Assembly: GCA_949285255.1 (NCBI GenBank)
Contig: CASDXV010000006.1
Coordinates: 5,435-61,845 of the forward strand
Length of the DNA stretch: 56,411 nucleotides
Direction: 5' to 3'
Source of the DNA: an uncultured bacterium
GTDB lineage: Bacteria; Cyanobacteriota; Vampirovibrionia; Gastranaerophilales; Gastranaerophilaceae
The translations under genes and the position numbers were made by a program. The notes beneath the pieces are model-generated. The model saw nothing but the letters and a program-made list of their open reading frames with translations, ran no database searches and had not been told where the DNA came from. Below are positions 8,437-16,424 of this stretch, piece after piece; within the stretch, counting starts at the first letter, position 1; each line of letters begins with the position of its first letter.

Positions 8437-8444
8437 CCCATATC

Positions 8445-8762
8445 ATGAGTTGGATATATTTACTTATTGCAGCAACATTTGAGGTAGGTTGGCCTTTTGG
8501 ACTAAAAATGGCGTCACTTGGCCAAAACAAAGTCCTTTGGATAATTTTTGCAGTTGTTGCAATGACTTTAAGCGGGGTATTTTTGTTTATAGCACAAAAA
8601 AACATCCCTGTAGGAACAGCTTACGCGGTTTGGACAGGCATAGGTGCAGCTTGCACCTTTGCATTAGGTGTTATTGTGTTCCATGATACACTCACTCTAA
8701 TGCGTGCTTTTGGAGTCTTGCTTATAATAAGTGGTGTAATTTTACTAAAAATAGGACACTAA
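8445..8762 (+). CDS. gdx: SMR-family exporter, Gdx/SugE-like (guanidinium)
   Basis: A 105-aa, four-span small multidrug resistance protein. The start MSWIYLLIAATFEVGWPFGLK and the block PVGTAYAVWTGIGAA match SugE/Gdx guanidinium/H+ exporters closely; the Glu in FEVGW is the shared proton/substrate site. It would act as a dimer in the inner membrane. I chose ATG at 8445; the frame is open upstream only to a TTG. The gene seems to be transcribed from its own leaderless promoter, so a guanidine riboswitch is excluded. Its stop is 1 bp from the stop of the convergent nitroreductase. Confidence 0.85.
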   Translation: MSWIYLLIAATFEVGWPFGLKMASLGQNKVLWIIFAVVAMTLSGVFLFIAQKNIPVGTAYAVWTGIGAACTFALGVIVFHDTLTLMRAFGVLLIISGVILLKIGH

Positions 8763-8763
8763 C

Positions 8764-9630
8764 CTACCTCAAAAAATTCGTCACAAATCTTTTTACCTTA
8801 CAGAAAAAGCAAGAGTCTTTTTTATGAATTTCTTTAATTGATGTTATCTCATAAGGCTCAGGCTGCGGCGTTCTTTGATATTTTACCTTAGGTAAGCCTA
8901 AAAGCATTACATAAACAGGCTTATACCCGGATGGTATTTCAAGCATTTCGCACAACTGCGGGAAAAACTTTAAACATGCCTGCGCAAAACCGCACCAGCA
9001 AGTACCAAGACCCAAGTGCTGAGCGTAAAGCTCAATGTAACTAAGCGCTATTATCGGGTCAACATTAGCACAAGGTGCGCTAAGAGGGGATGAAACCACA
9101 ATCATATGAGGAGCGCCCCTAAAAATTACATCTTCTCCGTTTAAAAAAGCATCCTTATACCTTGAAAACTTATTCATAATAGGGGAAAGCGCCTTATATG
9201 ACATAGTTTTTACAAGTAAATCGTTAACTTTTTTTCTGATTACATCCATTGCAGATTTTTTCTCGACTATTGAAAAATGCAGCGAGTGGTTATTGCAACC
9301 TGTTGGAATGTACGGGAGCATATCTTTTAACTTTTTAAAGGTTTCTTCAGGTATCTCTTCGTCCAAATACTGCCTTACACTTCTTCTTGATTTTATAATA
9401 TCTAAAATGTCATTATACCCTACGGTACACGAGTCTTGAGGGTTTTTACCATTGAATGAAAGTGCGCCCGTCGGACATATTGAAAAACAATGTTGACAAG
9501 AAATACATCTTGTTTCATCATCGATTTTTGGAAAATTTTCACTGTCAAAACTTATGCAGCCGCTGACACAATCACTTACACAGAGCCCGCAGTGAGTGCA
9601 CTTGCTTTTGTCAATGGTAATAGTTTTCAT
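8764..9630 (-). CDS. Ferredoxin-nitroreductase fusion
   Basis: A 288-aa protein with an N-terminal 2x[4Fe-4S] ferredoxin module (CTHCGLCVSDC and CISCQHCFSICP, about residues 11-55). A nitroreductase-family FMN domain follows, with the SRRSVRQY phosphate-binding segment near 85 and a later GLGTCWCGF segment. Such fusions are common in anaerobes, where reduced ferredoxin supplies electrons to the flavin; the substrate is not predictable. AGGAGG lies 6 bases before ATG. A -10 box TATAAT is at 9659-9654 on the minus strand, right after the stop of the AAA+ gene upstream. Confidence 0.88.
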   Translation of the reverse strand: MKTITIDKSKCTHCGLCVSDCVSGCISFDSENFPKIDDETRCISCQHCFSICPTGALSFNGKNPQDSCTVGYNDILDIIKSRRSVRQYLDEEIPEETFKKLKDMLPYIPTGCNNHSLHFSIVEKKSAMDVIRKKVNDLLVKTMSYKALSPIMNKFSRYKDAFLNGEDVIFRGAPHMIVVSSPLSAPCANVDPIIALSYIELYAQHLGLGTCWCGFAQACLKFFPQLCEMLEIPSGYKPVYVMLLGLPKVKYQRTPQPEPYEITSIKEIHKKDSCFFCKVKRFVTNFLR

Positions 9631-9653
9631 ATTCGCCTCCTATTTACCACATC

Positions 9654-9659
9654 ATTATA
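9654..9659 (-). promoter_or_regulatory. -10 box of the ferredoxin-nitroreductase gene
   Basis: TATAAT on the minus strand, with TTGTCA 15 bases upstream as a possible -35 that overlaps the end of the AAA+ gene. The spacing is short, so the -35 is uncertain. Confidence 0.5.
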
Positions 9660-9669
9660 CATTATTTGT

Positions 9670-11154
9670 CTAACTGACAAAACCCATTCTTACTTCATCT
9701 TTTTTCTTTAGACAATCAAGCGCGCTGTCAAAATCTTCTTGAGTAAGAACAATTTTTTCTACATCTTTAATATCAAATGTACCTTGCTCCATCTTGGCAA
9801 ATATATCTTCCCTTTTGTATGCAAATTTTCTTGCTTCTTCAACAATAGCTACTATATCCGCCCCGCTTGCATTAACTTTTGAGAGTTTTTTTGCAAACTC
9901 TTGGGGTGAAAATTTTTCATCAATTTTTTTATTTTTAGTATAAATGTTAAATATCTCCAGACAACCCTTTTCATCAGGCAAAGGAACATTTATGGTCTTA
10001 CCGAATCTTCCCGAGCGCACAATAGCTTCATCCAAGAGTTCTTTCTTATTTGTTGCCGCCATAACAAAAATTCTGCAGCCGTCTTTTTCTATATCGCTCA
10101 TAAGGGTTAAAATCTGATTTACCACTTTATCATCATGTCGGGTAGAATTATCGCCCTCTCTTTTTCTTGCTACAGCGTCAAATTCATCTATAAATATCAC
10201 ACAGGGCTGATTTTCTCTTGCTTCCTCAAAAAGCTTACGCCAGTTAGCTGCAGATTCTCCAATCCACTTTGACTCAAGTTCAAGTCCGTTTAGTTTAATA
10301 AAATGCACGCCTGATTCATTTGCTGCAGCCTGTGCTATCATTGACTTTCCGGTACCGGGTTCACCCTCTAAAATAACCCCGTGGTTAACTATTTCAAAGG
10401 CTTCAGGGTATTTTATAGGGAAAATAACCGACTCTTTTATTTCTTTTATTGTTTTATCCAAGCCGCCAATGTCAGAAAATTTTATCTTCTCGGATTGTTT
10501 TCTTATGCTTTTTGTTCCCATTTTCTCAAGGTTGCTTCTGTTAATTTTATAAACAGCCTCCTGTTCAGAGCGAGAAAAATCATGAATTTGTGTTTTTGAT
10601 TTTATCAAGTCACCAATTGAAGCGTTTTCGTTTTTTACAACCCTAAAAGAAACTTCTTTGTCATCAAAAACAAAAGTAGATTCGGGAGTAATTTTAAGAG
10701 ATGCGCCTTTATTCATCCTGAGTCTTTTTTTACCCTCAAGCCGATAAATTGGGGTATCGGAAAGATTTTGCATGTAAAAATCACCAAAATGATTTCTTGC
10801 AATTGCAATATTACCGTCAAGATTTTCATCTTCCACAAAAAATATTCTGGATACTATTTCGGGATAAGTTTCAAGATTTTCCAGAAAATCTTTTTTTACA
10901 CCATCAATATCCTTGCCTACAAGCAAAACATCATCATCTTTCATAAAATTAAGAGCTGTTGAAACTTTATTTTCAAAAGAAAAATATCTGCTATCACAAG
11001 CGCCTCTAAAATTTATAAGAGAGCGATTATAATTTTTATCCACAAGTAAATCACTTTTAGTGCCCCTGTGCAAAGGATTTGAACTGTTAAAAGAATTGAT
11101 TTTACTTATAGGAGTAGTATACAGACTAACTGCTGACAATGATTTTATTTTCAA
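9670..11154 (-). CDS. AAA+ ATPase with possible N-terminal FHA domain and FRG leader motif
   Basis: A 494-aa classic-clade AAA+ ATPase. The leader MKIKSLSAVSLYTTPISKIN runs to LINFRGAC (F49-R50-G51). Residues about 110-175 look like an FHA domain: IAIARNHFGDFYMQNLSD, then GASLKI and a closing FVFDDKEVSFRV. The AAA+ core has FSDIGGLDKTIKEI, Walker A EGEPGTGKS near 263, Walker B VIFIDEFDAVAR near 318, and a full second region of homology ending VRSGRFGKTINVPLPDE. That is closer to Cdc48/FtsH-type modules than to the 1-5 kb ATPases. No protease domain or membrane span is present. The start is TTG at 11154, with GGAGG 5 bases upstream. Substrate unknown. Confidence 0.85.
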   Translation of the reverse strand: MKIKSLSAVSLYTTPISKINSFNSSNPLHRGTKSDLLVDKNYNRSLINFRGACDSRYFSFENKVSTALNFMKDDDVLLVGKDIDGVKKDFLENLETYPEIVSRIFFVEDENLDGNIAIARNHFGDFYMQNLSDTPIYRLEGKKRLRMNKGASLKITPESTFVFDDKEVSFRVVKNENASIGDLIKSKTQIHDFSRSEQEAVYKINRSNLEKMGTKSIRKQSEKIKFSDIGGLDKTIKEIKESVIFPIKYPEAFEIVNHGVILEGEPGTGKSMIAQAAANESGVHFIKLNGLELESKWIGESAANWRKLFEEARENQPCVIFIDEFDAVARKREGDNSTRHDDKVVNQILTLMSDIEKDGCRIFVMAATNKKELLDEAIVRSGRFGKTINVPLPDEKGCLEIFNIYTKNKKIDEKFSPQEFAKKLSKVNASGADIVAIVEEARKFAYKREDIFAKMEQGTFDIKDVEKIVLTQEDFDSALDCLKKKDEVRMGFVS

Positions 11155-11187
11155 ATTTGCCTCCGGCTGCGAATTAAATTATTTACA

Positions 11188-11215
11188 ATTGTAGTAAATA
11201 AGCCCCATAAGTCAA
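11188..11215 (-). promoter_or_regulatory. Promoter of the FHA-like/AAA+ gene
   Basis: On the minus strand: TTGACT (11215-11210), 16 bases, TACAAT (11193-11188). The leader to the TTG start is about 30 nt and contains GGAGG. Confidence 0.6.
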
Positions 11216-11256
11216 TGCTTTTTATCCCAAAACTTAATATTTATTTATACTTTTCT

Positions 11257-11265
11257 TGCTATAAT
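11257..11265 (+). promoter_or_regulatory. Extended -10 promoter giving a leaderless alkD-like mRNA
   Basis: TGC-TATAAT (extended -10) followed by six bases and then ATG at 11272. Transcription would begin at the start codon; no Shine-Dalgarno fits in between. No good -35 is seen. Confidence 0.65.
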
Positions 11266-11271
11266 TTTTCT

Positions 11272-11958
11272 ATGGGAGCAATTGAAGATTTAAAAAATTT
11301 AGAAAACAAAGAAAAAGCCCAACACCTTATGAAGTTTTTTAAAACTAAAGAGGGGCAATACGGCTATGGGGATATGTTTTTAGGTATATGCGTTCCCGAT
11401 AACAGAGTTATTGCAAAAAAATACTACAACAAAATAACTCTTGATTATCTGCAAAATATGCTAAATGACCCCTACCACGAAATTCGCCTCTGTGCGCTCT
11501 TGATGATGGTTTTGATATATGAAAAAACAGATAAGAAAAAAGAAATTTTAAACCTTTATGTAAAAAATACTCATCGTATAAACAACTGGGACTTGGTAGA
11601 TTTAAGTGCACCAAAGATTATCGGGGCAAATTATATTGAAACAAAAAACCCAAAAATAATAAATGAACTTGCAAAAAGCAACCACCTTTGGTCGCAGAGA
11701 ATAGCGGTTGTATCCCAGCAAAGCGTCATTAAAAGCGGGGATTTCAGTATAATACTTGAGCTTGCGCAAAAATTTCTTGAGCACAAACACGACCTTATGC
11801 AAAAAGCTCTGGGGTGGATGTTAAGAGAAGTGGGCAAAAAAGATGAAAAAACTCTTCTTGATTTCCTTGATAAATACCACAAAACTATGCCAAGGACTAT
11901 GCTAAGGTACTCTATTGAAAGGCTAACCCCGCAGCAAAGAAAGTATTACATGAGCTAA
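11272..11958 (+). CDS. AlkD-like DNA alkylation repair (HEAT-like) protein
   Basis: A 228-aa all-helical protein of the DNA alkylation repair (AlkC/AlkD) family: YGYGDMFLGICVPDNRVIAK near the start, HEIRLCALLMM, NNWDLVDLSAPKI, LWSQRIAVVS, LGWMLREVGKKD. AlkD-type enzymes excise bulky or cationic N-alkylated bases by gripping DNA with HEAT-like repeats. I chose ATG at 11272 because a TATAAT lies six bases upstream; the longer frame from 11215 would run through that promoter. It is divergent from the FHA-like/AAA+ gene and ends 4 bp into the convergent transporter gene. Confidence 0.88.
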   Translation: MGAIEDLKNLENKEKAQHLMKFFKTKEGQYGYGDMFLGICVPDNRVIAKKYYNKITLDYLQNMLNDPYHEIRLCALLMMVLIYEKTDKKKEILNLYVKNTHRINNWDLVDLSAPKIIGANYIETKNPKIINELAKSNHLWSQRIAVVSQQSVIKSGDFSIILELAQKFLEHKHDLMQKALGWMLREVGKKDEKTLLDFLDKYHKTMPRTMLRYSIERLTPQQRKYYMS

Positions 11959-12536
11959 ATTATATGGTTAATGTGAAGCAAAATCCCTGCTATTGCACCG
12001 TATGCAAGAAAAATAAGCGGGTCTTTTTTTATTTTTAAACTTATTAAAAACAAAATAAAAAGGAGTAAAAAACCTTTTAAATCAACATAGTTTTGAAGAT
12101 TCAGAAGATTTATACCCGAAAAGTCAGTGTTTCTTATAATGGCATCTTTAAACAATCTAAAGGCAACCGCCCCTAACATAGCAGCAGTTGCAGGTCTTAG
12201 AGCATACATTACAGAATCAAGATAGGGGCTGTCTTTAAATTTTTTAAGCATTTTTGAAATTATCACAACCATCAAAAAAGAAGGCAGCATAATTGACATA
12301 GTTGCAATTAAAGACCCAGTGATACCTGCTGTTTTAAACCCTGCAAAAGTAGCGACATTTAGCCCCACAGGCCCCGGTGTAATGCTTGAAATTGCAAGCA
12401 TTCTGGATAGTTCAAGCGGGCTGAACCACCCGTAAACTTCTGACATATGGTACAAAAACGGCAATGTCGCATACCCTCCGCCAAGAGAGAAAAAGCCTAT
12501 TTTTGCAAATTCCATACATAAAAGGACTAAAATCAT
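11955..12536 (-). CDS. Chromate transporter family, second half-size subunit
   Basis: A 193-aa half-length CHR family membrane protein with the FFSLGGGYATLPFL signature, GPVGLNVATFAGF and about six hydrophobic spans. In short-chain CHR transporters two such halves form a functional pair; export of chromate or another oxyanion is the family role, but the natural substrate is uncertain. It overlaps the upstream half by 4 bp, so the two are translated together. Confidence 0.85.
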   Translation of the reverse strand: MILVLLCMEFAKIGFFSLGGGYATLPFLYHMSEVYGWFSPLELSRMLAISSITPGPVGLNVATFAGFKTAGITGSLIATMSIMLPSFLMVVIISKMLKKFKDSPYLDSVMYALRPATAAMLGAVAFRLFKDAIIRNTDFSGINLLNLQNYVDLKGFLLLFILFLISLKIKKDPLIFLAYGAIAGILLHINHII

Positions 12537-13078
12537 TCTTTTATCCTCCTTATATAAAGAACTCTAAAAGCACCAAAAAGGGCCGAAAGAATGATTATAA
12601 TAACAGGCGAAACCCCCATTGCACAAGATATAAAGGCAAATAAAAATATAAGAAAAGTTGCTTTATCAACAATAGAGACTCCCCACACCTCTTTTACGGT
12701 TAAAAAAATCAGTATGATTATTGATATATTTACGCCCCAAAAAATATCATTCATAATGACTGATTTTGCTATTATCCCCAAAAAAGACGCAAGTAAAAGA
12801 ATTGATACAAAAGGAGCTAAAGTTAAGCCCAAAAGTGCGCACATAGCGCCGGTTTTACCTCTTAACTTGTAGCCCAAAAACATTATGGTATTTGGCGCTA
12901 TAATCCCCGGTACACACTGACCCATTGCATAAAAATCAACAACTTCTTCCTTTGTAAACCAGTTTCTTTTTTCACAAAACTCATTAATCAAAAGCGGCAC
13001 AATAACATACCCGCCGCCCAAAAGCAGCGCGCCTATTTTGACACATATTATAAAAAGCTCCGTTAGTCTTACTTTCAT
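12533..13078 (-). CDS. Chromate transporter family, first half-size subunit
   Basis: A 181-aa half-length CHR protein with GALLLGGGYVIVPLL and CVPGIIAPNTIMFLGY, and five to six hydrophobic segments. It pairs with the following gene, which overlaps its end. The start at 13078 has TAAAAT six bases upstream on the minus strand and no ribosome site, so the mRNA seems to be leaderless. It is divergent from the lexA/umuD-like gene with only 68 bp between the starts. Confidence 0.85.
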   Translation of the reverse strand: MKVRLTELFIICVKIGALLLGGGYVIVPLLINEFCEKRNWFTKEEVVDFYAMGQCVPGIIAPNTIMFLGYKLRGKTGAMCALLGLTLAPFVSILLLASFLGIIAKSVIMNDIFWGVNISIIILIFLTVKEVWGVSIVDKATFLIFLFAFISCAMGVSPVIIIILSALFGAFRVLYIRRIKE

Positions 13079-13084
13079 ATCTTA

Positions 13085-13090
13085 ATTTTA
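13085..13090 (-). promoter_or_regulatory. -10 box giving a leaderless chromate-transporter mRNA
   Basis: TAAAAT on the minus strand, six bases (taagat) before the ATG at 13078. No Shine-Dalgarno is present. Confidence 0.55.
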
Positions 13091-13112
13091 GCGCAAAAAT
13101 ATTTTATCGTGC

Positions 13113-13140
13113 TTGACTTTTATGTACAATCGTACATAAT
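13113..13140 (+). promoter_or_regulatory. lexA/umuD-like promoter, leaderless, with LexA box between -35 and -10
   Basis: TTGACT (13113-13118), 16 bases, CATAAT (13135-13140), then six bases and ATG at 13147. The spacer contains the inverted repeat TTATGTAC (13120-13127) aatc GTACATAA (13132-13139). GTAC-N4-GTAC fits the cyanobacterial SOS box consensus (RGTACNNNDGTWC-like). Binding there would block the polymerase, giving autoregulation and SOS control of the umuC operon. Confidence 0.8.
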
Positions 13141-13146
13141 TATATT

Positions 13147-13725
13147 ATGAAAAATTTAACCTTAAAACAACAAAACTTCTTTGAGCTTTTGACACAAACG
13201 TACGGAAAAGACGCACTGCCAAGTTTAGAGACCATAAGAGAAAACCTCGGCTACAAGTCAAAAAATTCAATCGCTCAGTACCTAAAAACCCTAAAAGGGC
13301 TGTCTTTGCTTAAAGAACGCTCGGGAAGATTATATATTAAAACCCCCGCAGGCGCTCCCCTGCTTGCTACAAAAGTACGCGCAGGCTTTGCCAATGCGCT
13401 TGATGATATTGTAGATAAAAGAATTTCTTTTGATGAAATATTGCAGCTTGATAATCCAAGTGTCTTTGTTTTCAAGGTTTCAGGAGATTCTATGGTAGAA
13501 CTTGGAATATTTGAGGGCGATTATGTAAGCATTAAAAAGACCTCCGATGCGCAGGACGGGGATATAGTGCTCGCTAGCATTGACGGCTCTTTTACGCTTA
13601 AAACCTATCGCAAAAAAGGTCAGAAAATCTGGCTTGAAGCGGCAAATCCTCAATACGGAAATATTTATCCCAAAAATTCTCTCACGATATTTGGCGTTGC
13701 AACAGGTATAACAAGGAGGTTCTAG
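13147..13725 (+). CDS. LexA/UmuD hybrid: winged-helix repressor fused to UmuD-like S24 peptidase
   Basis: A 192-aa self-cleaving S24 protein. Residues 1-65 resemble the LexA winged helix (LTLKQQNFFELL, NLGYKSKNSIAQYLKTL). The rest is closest to UmuD: cleavage pair Ala79-Gly80 in KVRAGFANA, nucleophile Ser115 in VSGDSM, general base Lys152 in SFTLKTY, and the UmuD-like SFDEILQLDNPSVFVFKVSG. UmuC follows, overlapping by one base. One protein may therefore serve both as repressor and, after RecA-stimulated cleavage, as the polymerase V subunit (inference). A LexA-type box lies in its promoter. Whether it is also the global LexA cannot be told from this window. Confidence 0.88.
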   Translation: MKNLTLKQQNFFELLTQTYGKDALPSLETIRENLGYKSKNSIAQYLKTLKGLSLLKERSGRLYIKTPAGAPLLATKVRAGFANALDDIVDKRISFDEILQLDNPSVFVFKVSGDSMVELGIFEGDYVSIKKTSDAQDGDIVLASIDGSFTLKTYRKKGQKIWLEAANPQYGNIYPKNSLTIFGVATGITRRF

Positions 13726-14915
13726 TGCCAAAATACAATGTAATAGCCCTTGTTGACTGCAATAACTTTTTTGCCTCCTGCGAAATTCTCTTTCGCCCCG
13801 AGCTTAAAGGCAAGCCCGTGTGCGTATTATCCAATAACGACGGCTGCATTGTCGCACGCTCAAATGAGGCAAAAGCGCTTGGTATAAAAATGGGTATGCC
13901 TTATTTTATGGCAAAAAAGCAATTTAAAAATGTCACTTACCTGTCAGGAAACCACGCGCGCTACAATGAAATTTCAAAAAGAGTGATGACAAAGCTTTAT
14001 AACTACACGCCAACGGTTGAAGTTTATTCAATTGATGAGGCTTTTCTTGACCTTGGCGGCACGCGAAGGCTGCATCGGTGCTCTTACGAAGAAATAATCG
14101 AAAAAATAAGAAAAGACATAAAAGAAGACATAGGAATAGATGTTTCTATAGGTTTATCTTACTCAAAAACTCTTGCAAAACTTGCCTGCGAAAAGGCAAA
14201 AGAATTGAACAAAAAAGACCCCTTGATAGGAACGTATAAAATAGGCTACAGAGAAATTAAAGAAGAGCTAAAAAACACTTCAATAGAAGATATCTGGGGC
14301 GTTGGCGCAAACACGGCAGCACTTTTAAGAAAGCACTACATCTCAAGCGCCTACAGTTTTACCTCACAAAATGACGCTTGGATTAAGCGTGTAATGGGCA
14401 AAGTCGGGCTGGATTTAAAATATGAACTCCTGGGCGAGTGCACAAGCCCTGTTAATCCAAACGAAACACTTCCAAAAAGCATACAAAAAACCGCTTCTTT
14501 TGCTAATTTTACATCGGATAAAAACTACATAATAAACGCCCTAAACTACCACTGCCACAGGGTTTGCAAGAAACTCAGATTTCACTCGCTTACATCAGGT
14601 GTAATAAGCATTATGCTAAGAACAAAAGATTTTTACATACTAAGTGCAAAAGTTTCTCTTGAAACGCCCACAAACTCCGAGTTTGAATTTAATTTAAAAA
14701 TAAAAGAAATGCTTGATGAAATATACAATCCAAATATCATCTACCGCTCCTGCGGTGTAACCGCACTAAAATTAAGCTCACAAGACTCCTGCCAGCTGTC
14801 TGTCTTTAACTCTCAAAGACTTGAAAAAAATCAGAAACTCTCCGATGTTTGGGATAAAATTGAGGAAAAATTCGGACGCTCAAAAATTCACCTTGGGACA
14901 AATGGGCTTGGTTAA
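13725..14915 (+). CDS. umuC: Y-family DNA polymerase V subunit UmuC
   Basis: A 396-aa translesion polymerase. The catalytic carboxylates are visible in LVDCNNFFASCE and in YSIDEAFLDL; the steric region VLSNNDGCIVARS and the helix-hairpin-helix segment DIWGVGANTA follow. The little-finger and tail region is typical of UmuC (DUF4113-like end KIHLGTNG). It starts with GTG that shares a base with the TAG stop of the hybrid lexA/umuD gene, and AGGAGG lies just upstream. Expected to be made only after DNA damage. Confidence 0.92.
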   Translation: MPKYNVIALVDCNNFFASCEILFRPELKGKPVCVLSNNDGCIVARSNEAKALGIKMGMPYFMAKKQFKNVTYLSGNHARYNEISKRVMTKLYNYTPTVEVYSIDEAFLDLGGTRRLHRCSYEEIIEKIRKDIKEDIGIDVSIGLSYSKTLAKLACEKAKELNKKDPLIGTYKIGYREIKEELKNTSIEDIWGVGANTAALLRKHYISSAYSFTSQNDAWIKRVMGKVGLDLKYELLGECTSPVNPNETLPKSIQKTASFANFTSDKNYIINALNYHCHRVCKKLRFHSLTSGVISIMLRTKDFYILSAKVSLETPTNSEFEFNLKIKEMLDEIYNPNIIYRSCGVTALKLSSQDSCQLSVFNSQRLEKNQKLSDVWDKIEEKFGRSKIHLGTNGLG

Positions 14916-14934
14916 CAAAATTTTACATTAAGTA

Positions 14935-14963
14935 TTGAAGTTATAACATGTTTTAGTTAATAT
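14935..14963 (+). promoter_or_regulatory. rpsO promoter
   Basis: TTGAAG (14935-14940), 17 bases, TAATAT (14958-14963). The leader of about 46 nt contains an AAGGA ribosome site and could hold the S15 autoregulatory site; I could not resolve a structure in it. Confidence 0.6.
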
Positions 14964-15015
14964 TGTTACACCACCGATATTTAACGTTAGATAGAAAAAG
15001 CCAAAAGGATTAAAA

Positions 15016-15285
15016 ATGACAATTAATTTAAAAAACAAGCAGGAATTAATTAAAAAATTCGGCGCAAACGAAAAAGACAGCGGAAGCGTTGAAGTACAAG
15101 TAGCAATGCTTTCTCAAAAGATTGCCGAATTAACAGAACACTTAAAAATAAACGCTAAAGACTTCCAAGCAAAACGCGGTCTTTTGATGATGGTAGGTAG
15201 AAGAAAAAGAATGCTTACTTACATTAAAAAATCTGATATCGAAAAATACAGAAAACTTATCAAAGAACTTAATATCAGAGGTTAA
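15016..15285 (+). CDS. rpsO: Ribosomal protein S15
   Basis: An 89-aa protein of exactly the usual S15 length, with the family blocks FGANEKDSGSVEVQVA, LTEHLK and RGLLMMVGRRKRMLTYIKK. It binds 16S rRNA early in 30S assembly. It has its own promoter and a strong terminator after it, so it is monocistronic here. Confidence 0.98.
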   Translation: MTINLKNKQELIKKFGANEKDSGSVEVQVAMLSQKIAELTEHLKINAKDFQAKRGLLMMVGRRKRMLTYIKKSDIEKYRKLIKELNIRG

Positions 15286-15306
15286 TCTTTTAAACCATAT
15301 TCAAAA

Positions 15307-15337
15307 ACAAGTCGCACCAAGCGGCTTGTTTTGTTTT
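15307..15337 (+). terminator. rpsO terminator
   Basis: ACAAGTCGC (15307-15315), a 5-base loop, GCGGCTTGT (15321-15329; one G-T pair), then a T-rich run. The next promoter's TATAAT begins five bases later. Confidence 0.85.
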
Positions 15338-15338
15338 A

Positions 15339-15347
15339 TGCTATAAT
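15339..15347 (+). promoter_or_regulatory. Extended -10 promoter giving a leaderless purD-like mRNA
   Basis: TGC-TATAAT, then six bases (ttccct) and ATG at 15354; no ribosome site. The same TGCTATAAT-N6-ATG arrangement occurs before the genes at 11272 and 27629. Confidence 0.65.
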
Positions 15348-15353
15348 TTCCCT

Positions 15354-16424
15354 ATGAGAATATTTTTAATCGGAAAATCAGCAGCAACTTACGCCCTTGC
15401 GGATTACTTCAGCGAAAATAAAGACAATATTGTGTTTTCTACCCTTGATGATACCTCAGCCGAGTTTGTTGATATTGCACCAATTAACACTCAAGAGCTT
15501 AAAGAATTTGCTCTGGCTAATGAAATGTCTCTTACGATTTTATGCGACAGTGAAACTATTACAAGCGATATTCAAAAAGAATTTACTCAATCGGGTCTAA
15601 GTGTCTTTGCGCCCGAGGGCGAGTGTTTAAAGTTTATTGAATCTAAAATCTGGGCAAAAAAATTCATCTACAGAAACAAAATCCCGACTCCAAGGTTTCA
15701 ATTTTTTGAAAAACCGCAGGCAGCAATTGATTATATAAGACAAAATAAATTCCCTGTTGTCATTAAGCCTGATTCTCACAGTATAATAGGCACAAGAATT
15801 TGTGAAACATTCAAAAGTGCAAAAGAAGCGGTTGAAGAGTTCTTTAACACAGGCTCAAAAAAAATATTAACGGAAGAATATATCTTTGGTCAGGAGTTTA
15901 GCGTTTATGTAATTTGTGACGGCTACAATCCTGTTTTAATAGGGGATTGTGAGACATATCAAAATTCTTTTGCAAAATTTGACTGCGATTTTATTGAAGA
16001 AAACGAAAAACAAGAGCTCTTTAAAAACACAATTGTCCCGCTTGTCGGAGCACTTTCAAAAGATATGGGCGAATACACGGGCATTATAGGGTTTGATTTT
16101 ATAAAGTCAAAAAATAAAATTTATCTTTTGGAGTGCAACTCGTTTTTCAAAGACTTAGACGCCAAAATGATGATTGAGGCAACGGATGAACCCTTGGAAA
16201 AGGTTTTTGAAAGTGCAATAGACGGTACTTTATGCAGCAATTTTAAAAAACTGAAAAATAAAGACAGGTATTTTTTAAGTGCACAATTTTATGAAAATTC
16301 TCAAAAAGTAAACATCTGTCATAGCGGAAGAACACTAAACGAGGCAAAAAAACACTTAATTGAAGATGGAGCGGATGAAAACGAGCTTATGGAGGCGTTT
16401 AAAATATGGAAATACTTGCAATAA
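15354..16424 (+). CDS. PurD-like ATP-grasp ligase
   Basis: A 356-aa ATP-grasp protein resembling phosphoribosylamine-glycine ligase: an N-terminal MRIFLIGKSAATYALA fold, then EGECLKFIESKIWAKKFI, the ATP-grasp block FPVVIKPDSHSIIGT, ILTEEYIFGQEFSVYV and the metal site IGFDFIKSKNKIYLLECN. It is shorter than true PurD (about 420 aa) and lies next to a CMP-sugar synthetase rather than purine genes. I read it as a purD paralogue that ligates an amine or amino acid in surface-sugar or cofactor metabolism; the substrate is not clear. Its 3' end overlaps the next gene by 19 bp. Confidence 0.75.
   Translation: MRIFLIGKSAATYALADYFSENKDNIVFSTLDDTSAEFVDIAPINTQELKEFALANEMSLTILCDSETITSDIQKEFTQSGLSVFAPEGECLKFIESKIWAKKFIYRNKIPTPRFQFFEKPQAAIDYIRQNKFPVVIKPDSHSIIGTRICETFKSAKEAVEEFFNTGSKKILTEEYIFGQEFSVYVICDGYNPVLIGDCETYQNSFAKFDCDFIEENEKQELFKNTIVPLVGALSKDMGEYTGIIGFDFIKSKNKIYLLECNSFFKDLDAKMMIEATDEPLEKVFESAIDGTLCSNFKKLKNKDRYFLSAQFYENSQKVNICHSGRTLNEAKKHLIEDGADENELMEAFKIWKYLQ

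Noticed and set aside
8391-8444. Guanidine riboswitch in front of the Gdx/SugE-like gene
   Set aside because: The gap is only about 50 bases, holds none of the ACGR loop or ykkC core motifs, and the promoter places the transcript start at the ATG.
11955-13078. Frameshifted single chromate transporter gene
   Set aside because: Each half is a complete CHR half-protein with its own GGGY signature, and they overlap by ATGA, the normal arrangement for paired short-chain CHR genes.
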